Assembly: GCA_016866255.1 (NCBI GenBank)
Contig: VGMY01000001.1
Span: forward strand, 170,347 to 234,346
DNA length: 64,000 nucleotides
Source: Bacteroidota bacterium
Lineage (GTDB): Bacteria > Bacteroidota > Bacteroidia > Flavobacteriales_D > Crocinitomicaceae
Direction of reading: 5' to 3'
Position numbers and translations under genes: made by a program. Shown here piece by piece: positions 26,501-35,864 of this stretch (position 1 is the first letter of the stretch; each line of letters opens with the position of its first letter). Below the pieces are notes generated by a model. The model had not been told where the DNA came from and did not search any database. It saw only the letters and a list, made by a program, of their open reading frames with translations.

Positions 26501-27483
26501 AGTATCTGCAACTGAACCCGCAAAGCGGTCAACTTGGACCGTATTCCTTGGTTCCAATACGCATGGAAGACCGCGAGGACATTCGCCGATGGAGGAACGA
26601 ACAAATGTACCATTTGCGCCAAAACAGTCCTCTTTCGCAAGAACAGCAGGACCTCTATTTTTCCACGGTCGTGAAAGGATTGTTCGAGGAACCGAATCCA
26701 TCGCAGTACTTGTTTTCATACCTGCATAAAGGCAACTGCATCGGCTATGGAGGATTGGTGCACCTGGATCGTGAGCGGGGAAGCGCTGAGTTGTCGTTCA
26801 TCATGAACACCGCATTGGAAGCCAAGGAATTTGGCCTTCATTGGGGTAATTATCTCCAACTGATTCAACCCATTGCATTTGAAGGATTGAAGTTGCGCAA
26901 AATCTTTACCTATGCCTACGACCTACGTCCCCATTTGTATCCCATCCTCGAAAATGCCGAATTCCTTCGAGAAGTCGTCATTCCAAATGCCTTGAGCGAA
27001 AACGGTAGCTCTATCCCGGCTTTGGTGCACAGTCGCTGGAATGCAACGTTGCGCAAGGCCCGGCCAGAGGACGCTGCCTTGACTTTCAAGTGGGCGGTTT
27101 CGCCGGAGGTTCGAGCCCATTCCTTCAGCCAAGAAGTCATTCGTTGGGAAGGACATGAGGCATGGTTTAAGGCAAAAACAAACGATTCGAACTGCTTATA
27201 TTACCTCATGGAATCTCCTTTCGGCGTGTTAGGGTCCATCCGTTTTGACCTCAAAGGAACAGGAATGGGGTGGATTAGTTATTTGCTGGATCCTCAATTT
27301 CACGGTCAGGGATGGGGAATTGCCCTGCTACTAATGGGCCAAAAAGAAGCACGTTGCGCGGGCCTACAACAATTAATCGGCGAGGTGATGCCCGAAAATA
27401 GCGCATCTTGTGCTATCTTTGCCAAGTTAGAATACGAAAAAGAGGTGTTGTTCGACCGTATTCGCTACACGAAATTTCTATGA
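26497..27483 (+). CDS. Tandem GNAT acetyltransferase, PseH-like
   Basis: About 328 residues from the ATG that overlaps the previous stop as ATGA. Two GNAT-like domains are visible. The N-terminal one (residues ~15-165) has IGYGGLVHLDRERGSAELSFIMN. The C-terminal one (~175-325) has TFKWAVSPEVRAHSFSQEVI and LDPQFHGQGWGIALLL with an acetyl-CoA loop. The second resembles the GNAT domains found with PseG in pseudaminic acid pathways, where C4 N-acetylation of the amino sugar is needed. It overlaps pseI downstream by ATGA. Roles of the two domains are inferred. Confidence 0.8.
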   Translation: MKYLQLNPQSGQLGPYSLVPIRMEDREDIRRWRNEQMYHLRQNSPLSQEQQDLYFSTVVKGLFEEPNPSQYLFSYLHKGNCIGYGGLVHLDRERGSAELSFIMNTALEAKEFGLHWGNYLQLIQPIAFEGLKLRKIFTYAYDLRPHLYPILENAEFLREVVIPNALSENGSSIPALVHSRWNATLRKARPEDAALTFKWAVSPEVRAHSFSQEVIRWEGHEAWFKAKTNDSNCLYYLMESPFGVLGSIRFDLKGTGMGWISYLLDPQFHGQGWGIALLLMGQKEARCAGLQQLIGEVMPENSASCAIFAKLEYEKEVLFDRIRYTKFL

Positions 27484-28508
27484 CAAACCCGATACCCGAA
27501 GACAAGGTATTCATCATTGCTGAATTATCCGCCAACCATAATGGAAGCCTGCAGACCGCGTTAGACACCGTTAAAGCTGCCAAGCGAGCTGGCGCTGATG
27601 CTATAAAACTGCAAACCTACACAGCCGAAACCATCACCTTGGCCTGCGATTTACCCGACTTTAACATCAAAGGTGGAACCTTGTGGGACGGAAAAACCCT
27701 GTTCGATTTATACCAAGAAGCCTATACACCTTGGGAATGGCATGCGGCAATCTTCCAGGCGGCTGAAGAGGAAGGACTCCTCTGTTTTTCTTCGCCTTTT
27801 GATCCAAGCGCTGTGGATTTTTTGGAAAGTTTGGCCTGTCCTGTGTATAAAATTGCCTCCTTTGAAATTACCGATATTCCGCTCATTGAATATGTCGCAT
27901 CCAAACAAAAACCGATCATCATCTCGACAGGAATTGCGGAGAAAATCGATATTGAACGGGCGGTAGACGCTTGCCTTCGTGAAGGAAACAGCGACATCAC
28001 TCTGCTCAAGTGCACTTCCTCATACCCTGCCCCCATTGAGGAGGCTAATTTGAAACTCATGGAGCAATTTGCCGAGGATTTTCCAGTCAAAATCGGCTTA
28101 TCGGACCATACGCCGGGGCACCTTGTTCCGGTAATTGCGGTGAGTCTTGGAGCACGTGTCATCGAAAAACATTTTATTTTGGACCGTTCCATTGGCGGCC
28201 CGGATGCGGCATTTTCGCTTAATGAAGAGGAGTTTACCGCCTTAGTGCACAACGTTCGGCTTGCTGAACAAGCTTTAGGTGATGCCTCGTACAAGCTCAC
28301 CCCAAAGCAACAGGACGGACGCGTATTCTCCCGCTCCCTCTATCCTACTCAACCAATCCTTGCAGGAACCCTGATCACTCCTGAAATGATTAAATCGGTT
28401 CGACCCGGTCACAGCCTTCATCCCATGCATTGGAAGAACGTGATTGGAAAAACCGCAAAGCGTAACCTGGGTTTAGGGGAACGCATCACCTTGAACGACT
28501 TTGAATAG
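27480..28508 (+). CDS. pseI: Pseudaminic acid synthase-like protein
   Basis: 342 residues from the overlapping ATG at 27480. N-terminal TIM-barrel: IIAELSANHNGSL, AGADAIKLQTYT, KIASFEITDIPLIEY, GLSDHTPGHLVPVIAVSLGA, IEKHFILDRSIGGPDAAFSL. A C-terminal SAF domain (RSLYPTQPILAGTLIT...KRNLGLGERI) completes the NeuB/PseI family layout. It condenses a bacillosamine/altrose-type 6-deoxy amino sugar with PEP. This is the second synthase in the operon after the fused one. PseB, PseC and PseG are not in the window. The family is secure; the exact nonulosonate is not. Confidence 0.9.
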   Translation: MTNPIPEDKVFIIAELSANHNGSLQTALDTVKAAKRAGADAIKLQTYTAETITLACDLPDFNIKGGTLWDGKTLFDLYQEAYTPWEWHAAIFQAAEEEGLLCFSSPFDPSAVDFLESLACPVYKIASFEITDIPLIEYVASKQKPIIISTGIAEKIDIERAVDACLREGNSDITLLKCTSSYPAPIEEANLKLMEQFAEDFPVKIGLSDHTPGHLVPVIAVSLGARVIEKHFILDRSIGGPDAAFSLNEEEFTALVHNVRLAEQALGDASYKLTPKQQDGRVFSRSLYPTQPILAGTLITPEMIKSVRPGHSLHPMHWKNVIGKTAKRNLGLGERITLNDFE

Positions 28509-28595
28509 ACTTTGAATAATCGTTCATTCAACTCTTATATTAACCCAGCACTTGGAGGCTAACTTCTTTAAACCGTCCGACAGGACAACCACTTT

Positions 28596-29756
28596 ATGAC
28601 ATTTCACGATTTATCCTTAATTCAACCTTTACTCACCGCGATTGAACGCGTGGGTTATACGCATCCTACCCCTATACAAGCCAAAGCAATTCCCCCCATC
28701 CTGAAGGGAAAGGACCTCATGGGATGTGCACAAACAGGAACAGGAAAAACTGCCGCTTTCGCTATTCCAATTCTTCAACGGTTAACCCTTAAAAGCCGAC
28801 CGGAAGGAAAACGAAAAATCAGAAACCTAATCCTAACTCCCACCCGGGAGTTAGCCATACAAATCGAGGAGAACATTCAAGCTTACGGCAAAGACCTCCA
28901 CCACCGACATGCGGTAATTTTTGGAGGCGTAAATCAGCACAGTCAAGTGCAACAAATCAAAAACGGGATCGATATTTTGGTGGCCACTCCTGGCCGTTTA
29001 ATTGATTTGCATCAGCAAGGGTATATTTCCCTTCAACATTTAGAAATTTTTGTGTTGGATGAAGCCGATCGGATGCTTGATATGGGATTCATTCACGACG
29101 TAAAACGAATCATCAAGTTGATTCCAACCCGTCGCCAAACTTTGTTTTTTTCGGCCACTATGCCAAAGGAAATCAAAGCCTTGGCCGATACCCTATTGAC
29201 CAACCCTGAAATGGTAGCGGTAACGCCCATCTCTTCCACGGCGGAAACGGTAGCTCAATCCATTGTTTTTGTAGAAACCGCCGAAAAGAAGAATGCATTA
29301 TTGCACTTATTACATGAAAATACGGCCCCTTCGGTACTGGTATTTACACGAACCAAACACGGCGCTGACCGGGTGGTGAAAATTTTAGCCAAATCCAAAA
29401 TTAAGGCGGCAGCGATCCATGGCAATAAGTCCCAAAATGCGCGACAAAATGCCCTCAACGGATTTAAACAACATAAAATCCGTGTATTGGTAGCTACGGA
29501 TATCGCTGCGCGAGGCATTGACATCGACGATTTAAGCTTGGTGGTTAATTACGATTTACCTAACATTCCGGAGACCTATGTTCATCGGATTGGAAGAACG
29601 GGAAGAGCCGGAGCCAACGGACAGGCGATTTCGTTTTGCAACCAAGAGGAACGGGCTTATTTAAAGGACATTCAAAAACTCTTAGGAAGAAACCTAACAG
29701 AGCATTCGGATTATCCGAAAAATCGCCCAAAATCTACATCAGTTTACGGTATTTGA
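28596..29756 (+). CDS. DEAD-box RNA helicase, RhlE-like
   Basis: 386 residues. Q-motif region [26 protein letters not shown], Walker [31 protein letters not shown] (DEAD), SAT (FFSATMP), and the C-terminal [11 protein letters not shown] and [10 protein letters not shown]. The C-terminal extension is short. It unwinds RNA in ribosome assembly, decay or cold growth. Its last 23 bases overlap convergently with ettA. Confidence 0.95.
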   Translation: MTFHDLSLIQPLLTAIERVGYTHPTPIQAKAIPPILKGKDLMGCAQTGTGKTAAFAIPILQRLTLKSRPEGKRKIRNLILTPTRELAIQIEENIQAYGKDLHHRHAVIFGGVNQHSQVQQIKNGIDILVATPGRLIDLHQQGYISLQHLEIFVLDEADRMLDMGFIHDVKRIIKLIPTRRQTLFFSATMPKEIKALADTLLTNPEMVAVTPISSTAETVAQSIVFVETAEKKNALLHLLHENTAPSVLVFTRTKHGADRVVKILAKSKIKAAAIHGNKSQNARQNALNGFKQHKIRVLVATDIAARGIDIDDLSLVVNYDLPNIPETYVHRIGRTGRAGANGQAISFCNQEERAYLKDIQKLLGRNLTEHSDYPKNRPKSTSVYGI

Positions 29757-31416
29757 TGCGTTTCGGACCTGTATCACCTAGTCGTTTTTTACGATTTTCT
29801 TCGTAATCCGAATAACTTCCCTCAAACCAATAAACTTCTGAATCGCCTTCAAATGCTAAGATATGGGTACAAATACGATCCAGGAACCAACGGTCGTGGG
29901 AAATTACTACCGCACACCCAGCAAAACGCTCGATACCTTCTTCAAGGGCACGCAAGGTGTTGACATCGATGTCGTTGGTAGGCTCATCCAGCAACAGGAC
30001 ATTGGCTTCAATCATTAAGGTCATGGCCAAATGAAGGCGGTTTCGTTCTCCTCCTGAGAGCACCCCTACTTTTTTGTTCTGATCGGAACCGTTAAAGTTG
30101 AACTTGGACAGGTAAGCCCTTGAATTAATTTTCTGGTTTCCAATTTCAATGAATTCTAGACCGTTGGAAACTACTTCAAACACTGTTTTGTTGGGGTCTA
30201 AAGATTTATGGGATTGGTCAACATAGCCTAATTCGACCGTTTCGCCAACGCAAAACGAACCGGCATCGGGCTGCAACTCGTTCATAATCATTTTAAAGAT
30301 GGTCGTTTTTCCCGCGCCGTTCGGACCAATAATTCCCACGATGCCCGCGGGAGGTAGGGAAAAATTAAGGTTGTCGTACAACAGTTTATCGCCAAAGCTT
30401 TTGGCAACTTGGTTGGCATCAATAACATTGGTTCCTAACCGAGGACCGTTGGGAATCGGGATTTCCAAATAGGCATCCTTCTCGCGAGCGTCCTCGGCCA
30501 ACATTTTCTCGTAGTTTTGAAGCCTTGCCTTGGACTTTGCTTGACGGGCTTTAGGATTCATCCGTACCCATTCCAATTCCTGCGCAAGCATTTTTTGACG
30601 TTTTGACTCTGTTTTTTCTTCCTCTTTTAAACGCTTCCCTTTTTGCTCAAGCCAAGAAGAGTAATTACCTTTCCATGGAATTCCTTCTCCTCGGTCTAAT
30701 TCTAAAATCCACCCCGCAACATTATCGAGGAAATAACGGTCGTGCGTTACGGCAATGACCGTACCGCGGTATTGCTGCAAGTGTTGTTCGAGCCAGTCAA
30801 TGGAAGCCGCATCTAAATGGTTTGTAGGCTCGTCCAGCAGTAGCACATCCGGATTTTTCAGAAGCAACCTACACAAAGCAACTCGTCGCTTTTCGCCTCC
30901 GGATAGAGATTCTATAAGCTGGTCGTCGGGAGGACAGCGAAGCGCATCCATAGCACGCTCGATTTTATTGTCCAATTCCCAGGCATCCATCGCATCGATT
31001 TTATCCTGAACCTCGCCTTGACGCGCAATGAGTTTATCCATTTTATCGGGATCGTTCAACACTTCTTCTTCGCCGAACGCCAAATTGATTTCTTCGTACT
31101 CTTTTAGGACGTCTACGACCTCTTGCGCTCCTTCCAGCACCACCTCACGAACTGTTTTTCGAAGATCCAGTTCAGGTTCTTGTGGAAGATAACCCACCGT
31201 ATAACCGGGAGAAAACACGACGTCCCCTTGATAACTTTGATCGATACCGGCAATGATTTTCATCACCGTTGATTTTCCTGAACCGTTTAATCCGATAATG
31301 CCAATCTTTGCGCCGTAAAAGAAGGACAGGTAAATATTTTTGATAATTTGTTTTCCCTGTGGCGTTGATTTGGAAACCCCTACCATGGAAAAAATGATTT
31401 TTTTATCGTCTGACAT
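29734..31416 (-). CDS. ettA: Energy-dependent translational throttle protein EttA (ABC-F)
   Basis: 560 residues, typical for EttA. Two ABC ATPase domains, each with Walker A ([18 protein letters not shown]), signature LSGGE(K/R) and Walker B DEPTN. The inter-domain linker is rich in Lys/Arg ([16 protein letters not shown]...), and the arm is of the EttA type. It binds the ribosomal E site and gates early elongation according to ATP/ADP. It starts 8 bp after the upstream glycosyltransferase stop, so they probably form a transcript. Confidence 0.93.
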   Translation of the reverse strand: MSDDKKIIFSMVGVSKSTPQGKQIIKNIYLSFFYGAKIGIIGLNGSGKSTVMKIIAGIDQSYQGDVVFSPGYTVGYLPQEPELDLRKTVREVVLEGAQEVVDVLKEYEEINLAFGEEEVLNDPDKMDKLIARQGEVQDKIDAMDAWELDNKIERAMDALRCPPDDQLIESLSGGEKRRVALCRLLLKNPDVLLLDEPTNHLDAASIDWLEQHLQQYRGTVIAVTHDRYFLDNVAGWILELDRGEGIPWKGNYSSWLEQKGKRLKEEEKTESKRQKMLAQELEWVRMNPKARQAKSKARLQNYEKMLAEDAREKDAYLEIPIPNGPRLGTNVIDANQVAKSFGDKLLYDNLNFSLPPAGIVGIIGPNGAGKTTIFKMIMNELQPDAGSFCVGETVELGYVDQSHKSLDPNKTVFEVVSNGLEFIEIGNQKINSRAYLSKFNFNGSDQNKKVGVLSGGERNRLHLAMTLMIEANVLLLDEPTNDIDVNTLRALEEGIERFAGCAVVISHDRWFLDRICTHILAFEGDSEVYWFEGSYSDYEENRKKRLGDTGPKRIKYRKLM

Positions 31417-31424
31417 AGTTTTCG

Positions 31425-32168
31425 TTAAGGTTTATAAATAGATGAGGTGTACCATTTCCATTTGGCAAGGCGGTACATTAAGCTTACCGAAATTACTCCA
31501 AGGCCATAGGTGACAGAGCGGGAGAAATTAATGGAGGAGGCTTCTTCAAAGTATTTTGTTGGGCAGGTGATTTCTCCTATTTCAAAACCAGCATAGAAAA
31601 TTTGAGCTAACATCTGGTTGTCAAACACAAAATCATCGGAATTACGTTCGATGTTTATTTTTTCAAAAATTTCTCGCGAGAAAGCTCGATAACCCGAATG
31701 GTACTCTGAAAGCTTCTGACCCATAAGGATGTTCTGTCCCAACGTGAGGAAACGGTTGGCGATGTATTTGTAGAGCGGCATCCCTCCCTTGAGCGCGCCA
31801 TTACCTAAAATCCGTGATCCAAGCACCACAGGGTAAACATCGAAAGCGATGACCGCCGCCATGGAATGAATCAATTTGGGGGTATATTGATAATCCGGAT
31901 GCAACATGATGATGATGTCCGCTCCCAAATCTAAAGCGGTCTTGTAACACGACTTTTGATTTCCCCCATAACCGCGGTTTTTATCGTGTCGAACAAGGTG
32001 CTGAATACCTAATTTAACGGCAATTTCGGAGGTTTTATCGTCGCTCGCATCATCGACTAACACAACAAAATCAACGACATCAAACGGGATTTCATGATAG
32101 GTAATTTCCAAAGTTTCTGCCGCGTTATATGCAGGAAGTACTATACCTATTTTTTTTCCGTTAAGCAT
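31425..32168 (-). CDS. Family 2 glycosyltransferase, dolichyl-phosphate-mannose-synthase-like
   Basis: 247 residues from ATG 32168 (MLNGKKIGIVLPAYNAAETLE); an in-frame ATG at 32186 adds MCLSLF but would overlap the -7 promoter element. GT-A motifs: VVLVDDASDDKTSEIA, a DKNRGYGGNQKSCY block, and the metal-binding DPDYQ-like motif as MLHPDYQY. GSR and SGYRAFSREIFEKI follow. It lacks a long transmembrane tail, so it is a soluble or peripheral polyprenyl-phosphate-type glycosyltransferase. Substrate unknown. Confidence 0.88.
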   Translation of the reverse strand: MLNGKKIGIVLPAYNAAETLEITYHEIPFDVVDFVVLVDDASDDKTSEIAVKLGIQHLVRHDKNRGYGGNQKSCYKTALDLGADIIIMLHPDYQYTPKLIHSMAAVIAFDVYPVVLGSRILGNGALKGGMPLYKYIANRFLTLGQNILMGQKLSEYHSGYRAFSREIFEKINIERNSDDFVFDNQMLAQIFYAGFEIGEITCPTKYFEEASSINFSRSVTYGLGVISVSLMYRLAKWKWYTSSIYKP

Positions 32169-32171
32169 GAA

Positions 32172-32179
32172 CAAAGATA
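32172..32179 (-). promoter_or_regulatory. -7 promoter element of the GT2-ettA unit
   Basis: The minus strand reads TATCTTTG followed by TTC and the ATG at 32168, leaving almost no 5' leader. Confidence 0.55.
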
Positions 32180-32269
32180 AACACATTTATAGGATATTAA
32201 CGTTGAAAACCTGTTCAAAACGCCAATGATTTTTTGGAAAGAAACCGGCCTCTACGTGTGCTTTTATGT

Positions 32270-32277
32270 TAATTTTG
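32270..32277 (+). promoter_or_regulatory. -7 promoter element of the fur-like/STAS/purA/ostA operon
   Basis: TAATTTTG fits TAnnTTTG and lies 16 nt before the ATG at 32294. Confidence 0.6.
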
Positions 32278-32293
32278 TAATTTGCTGAAGTCT

Positions 32294-32737
32294 ATGGTTG
32301 AACTACCCGAAAAAGTACGCAGCATTTTCGCTTCATACCTCGAACAAAACGGGCATCGAAAAACTCCTGAGAGATTTGCAATCCTCAACGAAATTTACCA
32401 TTTCGAGGGGCATTTTGACGTGGAAAAACTGTACTTTAAGATGAAGTCCGAAAAGTACCGTGTGTCGCGCGCTACGCTCTACAACACCATCGAGTTGTTA
32501 TTGGCGTGTAATCTTATTCGCAAGCACCAATTCGGTAAGAACCTTGCTCAATTTGAAAAATCTCATGGTTCAAAACAGCATGATCACGTGATTCTAACGG
32601 ACACGGGCGAGCTAATTGAATTCTGTGATCCTCGAATACAGCAAATAAAAAACACCATAGAAGAACTATTTCAAGTTGAAATACAACACCATTCTTTATA
32701 TTTTTACGCTACAAAAAAGACAATGACCCATGATTGA
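32294..32737 (+). CDS. Fur-family transcriptional regulator
   Basis: About 147 residues from ATG 32294 (a TTG at 32282 would add four). Winged-helix N-domain with HRKTPERFAILNEIY and the recognition helix VSRATLYNTIELLLACNLI. The dimerisation domain has KQHDHVILTDTGELIEFCDP and later HH. The first CxxC of the structural zinc site, usual in Fur/PerR, is absent (TDT). Metal sensing may therefore differ. Its end overlaps the STAS gene by 8 bases, and purA and an OstA-like gene follow. Target genes unknown. Confidence 0.9.
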   Translation: MVELPEKVRSIFASYLEQNGHRKTPERFAILNEIYHFEGHFDVEKLYFKMKSEKYRVSRATLYNTIELLLACNLIRKHQFGKNLAQFEKSHGSKQHDHVILTDTGELIEFCDPRIQQIKNTIEELFQVEIQHHSLYFYATKKTMTHD

Positions 32738-33059
32738 CTATTTCATTTTGAACGGCGAAACCACCACCATCAGCCTTAGTGGGCGTTTGTTATCCGATAA
32801 CGATTTACAGGCTGTATCGGCAGAAGTTGAAAAACTGAAGAATTGGAAGGTGATTTTGGATTTAAAAGACTTGAGTTATATCAATTCAAGCGGAATAGCA
32901 TTTCTCGTGAGAATCTTGACCAGGTCGCGCGTGAATGGCGGAGATACCGTCATTTGCAAGGTAAATAGCAGCCTTCAAAAACTATTTGATATTACTAAAA
33001 TGCAGGACGTCTTTAAAATCTACGACAACCAAGAAGATGCAATTGCTCATTTCAAATAA
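32730..33059 (+). CDS. STAS-domain protein (anti-sigma-factor antagonist-like)
   Basis: 109 residues, a single STAS domain. The central VILDLKDLSYINSSGIAFLV carries the Ser pair where SpoIIAA-type proteins are phosphorylated. The C-terminal helix ends DVFKIYDNQEDAIAHF. No partner anti-sigma kinase lies in this operon. Likely a small signalling switch. It overlaps the Fur-like gene by 8 bases and ends 6 bases before purA. Confidence 0.9.
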   Translation: MIDYFILNGETTTISLSGRLLSDNDLQAVSAEVEKLKNWKVILDLKDLSYINSSGIAFLVRILTRSRVNGGDTVICKVNSSLQKLFDITKMQDVFKIYDNQEDAIAHFK

Positions 33060-33065
33060 GAATTT

Positions 33066-34334
33066 ATGAACGTTGACGTACTCCTCGGCCTACAATGGGG
33101 AGATGAAGGTAAAGGAAAGATTGTTGATGTCCTCACCCCGAATTATTCAGTAATTGCCAGGTTTCAAGGCGGGCCCAATGCAGGTCACACATTAGAATTT
33201 GAGGGAAATAAGCATGTTCTTCACACCATCCCTTCGGGCATTTTCCGCAAAGACGCCATCAACGTCATTGGTAATGGAGTGGTGATTGATCCGATTGTTT
33301 TTGCTACTGAATTGCAAAAATTAGAACCCTACAACATCAACCTTTCTGAACGTCTAAAAATCTCGAAAAAAGCTCACCTTATTCTTCCTACCCACCGGTT
33401 AATTGATGCTGCCACAGAGCAGGCCAAAGAGGATAAAAAAATTGGTTCGACCCTGAAAGGCATTGGCCCCGCCTACATGGATAAGACGGGACGCAACGGT
33501 TTACGAATTGGGGATTTATTTTTACCAACTTTTGTACAAAAATATTCGGACCTAAAAGATAAACACCTCAGAATCCTCGCCCACTTTCCGGATTTTAATT
33601 TCAACCTGCAAGAAATGGAGCAACCCTGGTTTGAAAAGATTGAATTGCTCAAGAGCCTACCCTGCATCGACTCGGAACATTACCTGAATAAACTGCTCAA
33701 ACAAGGTTCGAAGATTCTTGCAGAGGGTGCCCAGGGCACTATGTTGGATGTGGATTTTGGGACCTACCCTTTCGTTACCTCCTCCAATACGGTAACAGCC
33801 GGAACATGTACCGGTTTAGGTATACCTCCCACATCCATTAAAAAAGTGATTGGAATTTTTAAAGCCTACTGTACACGCGTGGGTTCGGGGCCCTTCCCAA
33901 CCGAATTGAACGACGAAACGGGAGAACGCATGCGCAAGGAAGGCAAAGAATTTGGTGCAACAACAGGTCGACCGCGACGTTGCGGTTGGTTAGATTTGGT
34001 TCAACTTAAATATGCCATTATGGTGAACGGCGTTACCGAACTTTATATGATGAAAGCGGACGTACTTTCAGTTTTCGATGAAATTCAGTTATGTGAAGCC
34101 TACGAAGTTAACGGAAAACGCGTCAGCGATTTCCCCTACGATGTTCATTCCTTAAAAGCTAATCCTATCTACACGAAGCTTCCAGGCTGGAAGGTGGACT
34201 TAACCGGCTTACAATCCTACGAGCAGATCCCTGAAGCCTTAAAAAACTACGTCGAATACCTTGAACAGCAACTCGAAGTTCCTATCCGCTTAGTTTCAGT
34301 AGGACCCGACCGGGCACAAACATTATTTAAATAA
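33066..34334 (+). CDS. purA: Adenylosuccinate synthetase
   Basis: 422 residues. GTP-binding start VLLGLQWGDEGKGKIVD, GGPNAGHT, the substrate loop KGIGPAYMDKTGRNGLR, the TSSNTVTAGTCTGLGIPP block and TTGRPRRCGWLD. It joins IMP and aspartate with GTP hydrolysis in AMP synthesis. Full length. Its TAA overlaps the next ATG by one base (TAATG). Confidence 0.97.
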   Translation: MNVDVLLGLQWGDEGKGKIVDVLTPNYSVIARFQGGPNAGHTLEFEGNKHVLHTIPSGIFRKDAINVIGNGVVIDPIVFATELQKLEPYNINLSERLKISKKAHLILPTHRLIDAATEQAKEDKKIGSTLKGIGPAYMDKTGRNGLRIGDLFLPTFVQKYSDLKDKHLRILAHFPDFNFNLQEMEQPWFEKIELLKSLPCIDSEHYLNKLLKQGSKILAEGAQGTMLDVDFGTYPFVTSSNTVTAGTCTGLGIPPTSIKKVIGIFKAYCTRVGSGPFPTELNDETGERMRKEGKEFGATTGRPRRCGWLDLVQLKYAIMVNGVTELYMMKADVLSVFDEIQLCEAYEVNGKRVSDFPYDVHSLKANPIYTKLPGWKVDLTGLQSYEQIPEALKNYVEYLEQQLEVPIRLVSVGPDRAQTLFK

Positions 34335-35863
34335 TGCCTTTTCGGAGCGTTGCCACAATTCTTGCAATCTTTTGTACCATTCAACTTTTCGGTCAAGGAA
34401 AATTAGTCCTGCTTCCGGGATCTGAAAAAATCTACTTCAACAAGGCCACCCAAACACACCGTCTTGTTGGCACCGTGAGTTTTATGTATCAGGGAAACAC
34501 CATGTATTGCGACTCGGCCCATTACCGCGAAAAGCAGAAAATTGTTCGTGCTTACGGCAACGTTCATATAACCAAAGGCGATATAAACCTGTACTGCGAT
34601 TCCTTGTTTTACTCAGGCAGTAACAAGTTCGCGCGCCTCTGGGGGCATGTTGACGTACGAGATGCCGCCTATAAGTTGAGTTCCGATTCAGTGGAATACA
34701 ACGCGAAGACAGGCAGGGCTATTTATCGAAATAGAGGAAAGGTGCAGAACAGCATCAATAATGAAATAATTACAAGTAAAGTTGGCTATTTCTACCCAAG
34801 CACAGGAAGTTATTTCTTTAGCGGAAACACCGTGTACAAAAAAAATGATTTACGCATCACAACAGATACGCTGCAATTTAATCATGAAACACAAACCACG
34901 TATTTGCACGGCCCAACAACGATAAAAAATGACAGTTTAGAAATCCACTGTTCTAAGGGAAATTACCAAGTTGAACGCAACGAAGGCACCTTATACAAAG
35001 ATGTGCAGATCATTCAGAAAGAGAGAAGTATTAGTTGCGATACAGCATACTATAAAGAACAAAATCAAGAGTTTACAGGAAAGGGAAACGTGCTTATCGA
35101 TGAAAAAAAAGAGCACTTATTACTGAGTGGAAACTACTTCCATTCTGAAGCTAAAAGGCATTCTACCTTATTGACGGGACAAGCTCTCGCCATTGAAACC
35201 GGAAAGAAGGATTCCTTATTTCTGCACGCCGATACCTTAGAACTGCTCGATGACACCCTTGGTCAACGCACTTTAACAGCCCATCGCAGCGTACGAGCAT
35301 TTTCGCGCGATGTTCAATGTATCAGCGACTCAGCCTACTACAGCCGAAGCGAAGGTGCAATTCGGCTTTTCCAAAAACCCATTTTGTGGGCAAAAAATGG
35401 AGAACTCAAAGGAGACACCATCCTTTTATACTTAAACGACAGCGTTCTTGAGCGAACCGAAATTATTTCCAATGCTTCCGCCATCATGTCTGTGGATACG
35501 GGCGCCTTGTACAATCAATTATCCGGCAAGGTAATTTTAGGATTCCTGGAAAAAGGAAATGTAACCCTCGCCAAGGTTAAAGGCCAGGCTTGGACCATTT
35601 TTTATCCCATCGAAGAAAAAAAGGAAGATACGGTGTTAATCAAAGAACGTATTGGGCTTAACCGTTTGTATGCCAATGAATTGCACGTATATCTCGATAG
35701 CGGGGAAGTTACGCGCATTACATTTTTCGAGAAACCTGAGGGTGTTTTTTTTCCGATGAATCAGATTGAAGAAAAGGAACGCTTCATTCGGGGATTTTCT
35801 TGGAATCCTATGCTGCGTCCAAAGGATCCCTTCTCCATGTGTTCGAATGCTGCCGCAAACTGA
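34334..35863 (+). CDS. OstA/LptA-like periplasmic protein
   Basis: 509 residues with a signal peptide to FGQ (~residue 21). The protein consists of repeated beta-jellyroll strands with the OstA pattern (GNTMYCDSAHYREKQKIVRAYGNVHI, INLYCDSLFYSG..., and DTLQFNHETQTTYLHGP among others). Bacteroidota OstA-like proteins are thought to be part of lipopolysaccharide transport from inner to outer membrane. No outer-membrane LptD barrel is present here. It is the last gene of the fur-like operon and is convergent with rel. Confidence 0.85.
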   Translation: MPFRSVATILAIFCTIQLFGQGKLVLLPGSEKIYFNKATQTHRLVGTVSFMYQGNTMYCDSAHYREKQKIVRAYGNVHITKGDINLYCDSLFYSGSNKFARLWGHVDVRDAAYKLSSDSVEYNAKTGRAIYRNRGKVQNSINNEIITSKVGYFYPSTGSYFFSGNTVYKKNDLRITTDTLQFNHETQTTYLHGPTTIKNDSLEIHCSKGNYQVERNEGTLYKDVQIIQKERSISCDTAYYKEQNQEFTGKGNVLIDEKKEHLLLSGNYFHSEAKRHSTLLTGQALAIETGKKDSLFLHADTLELLDDTLGQRTLTAHRSVRAFSRDVQCISDSAYYSRSEGAIRLFQKPILWAKNGELKGDTILLYLNDSVLERTEIISNASAIMSVDTGALYNQLSGKVILGFLEKGNVTLAKVKGQAWTIFYPIEEKKEDTVLIKERIGLNRLYANELHVYLDSGEVTRITFFEKPEGVFFPMNQIEEKERFIRGFSWNPMLRPKDPFSMCSNAAAN

Positions 35864-35864
35864 A

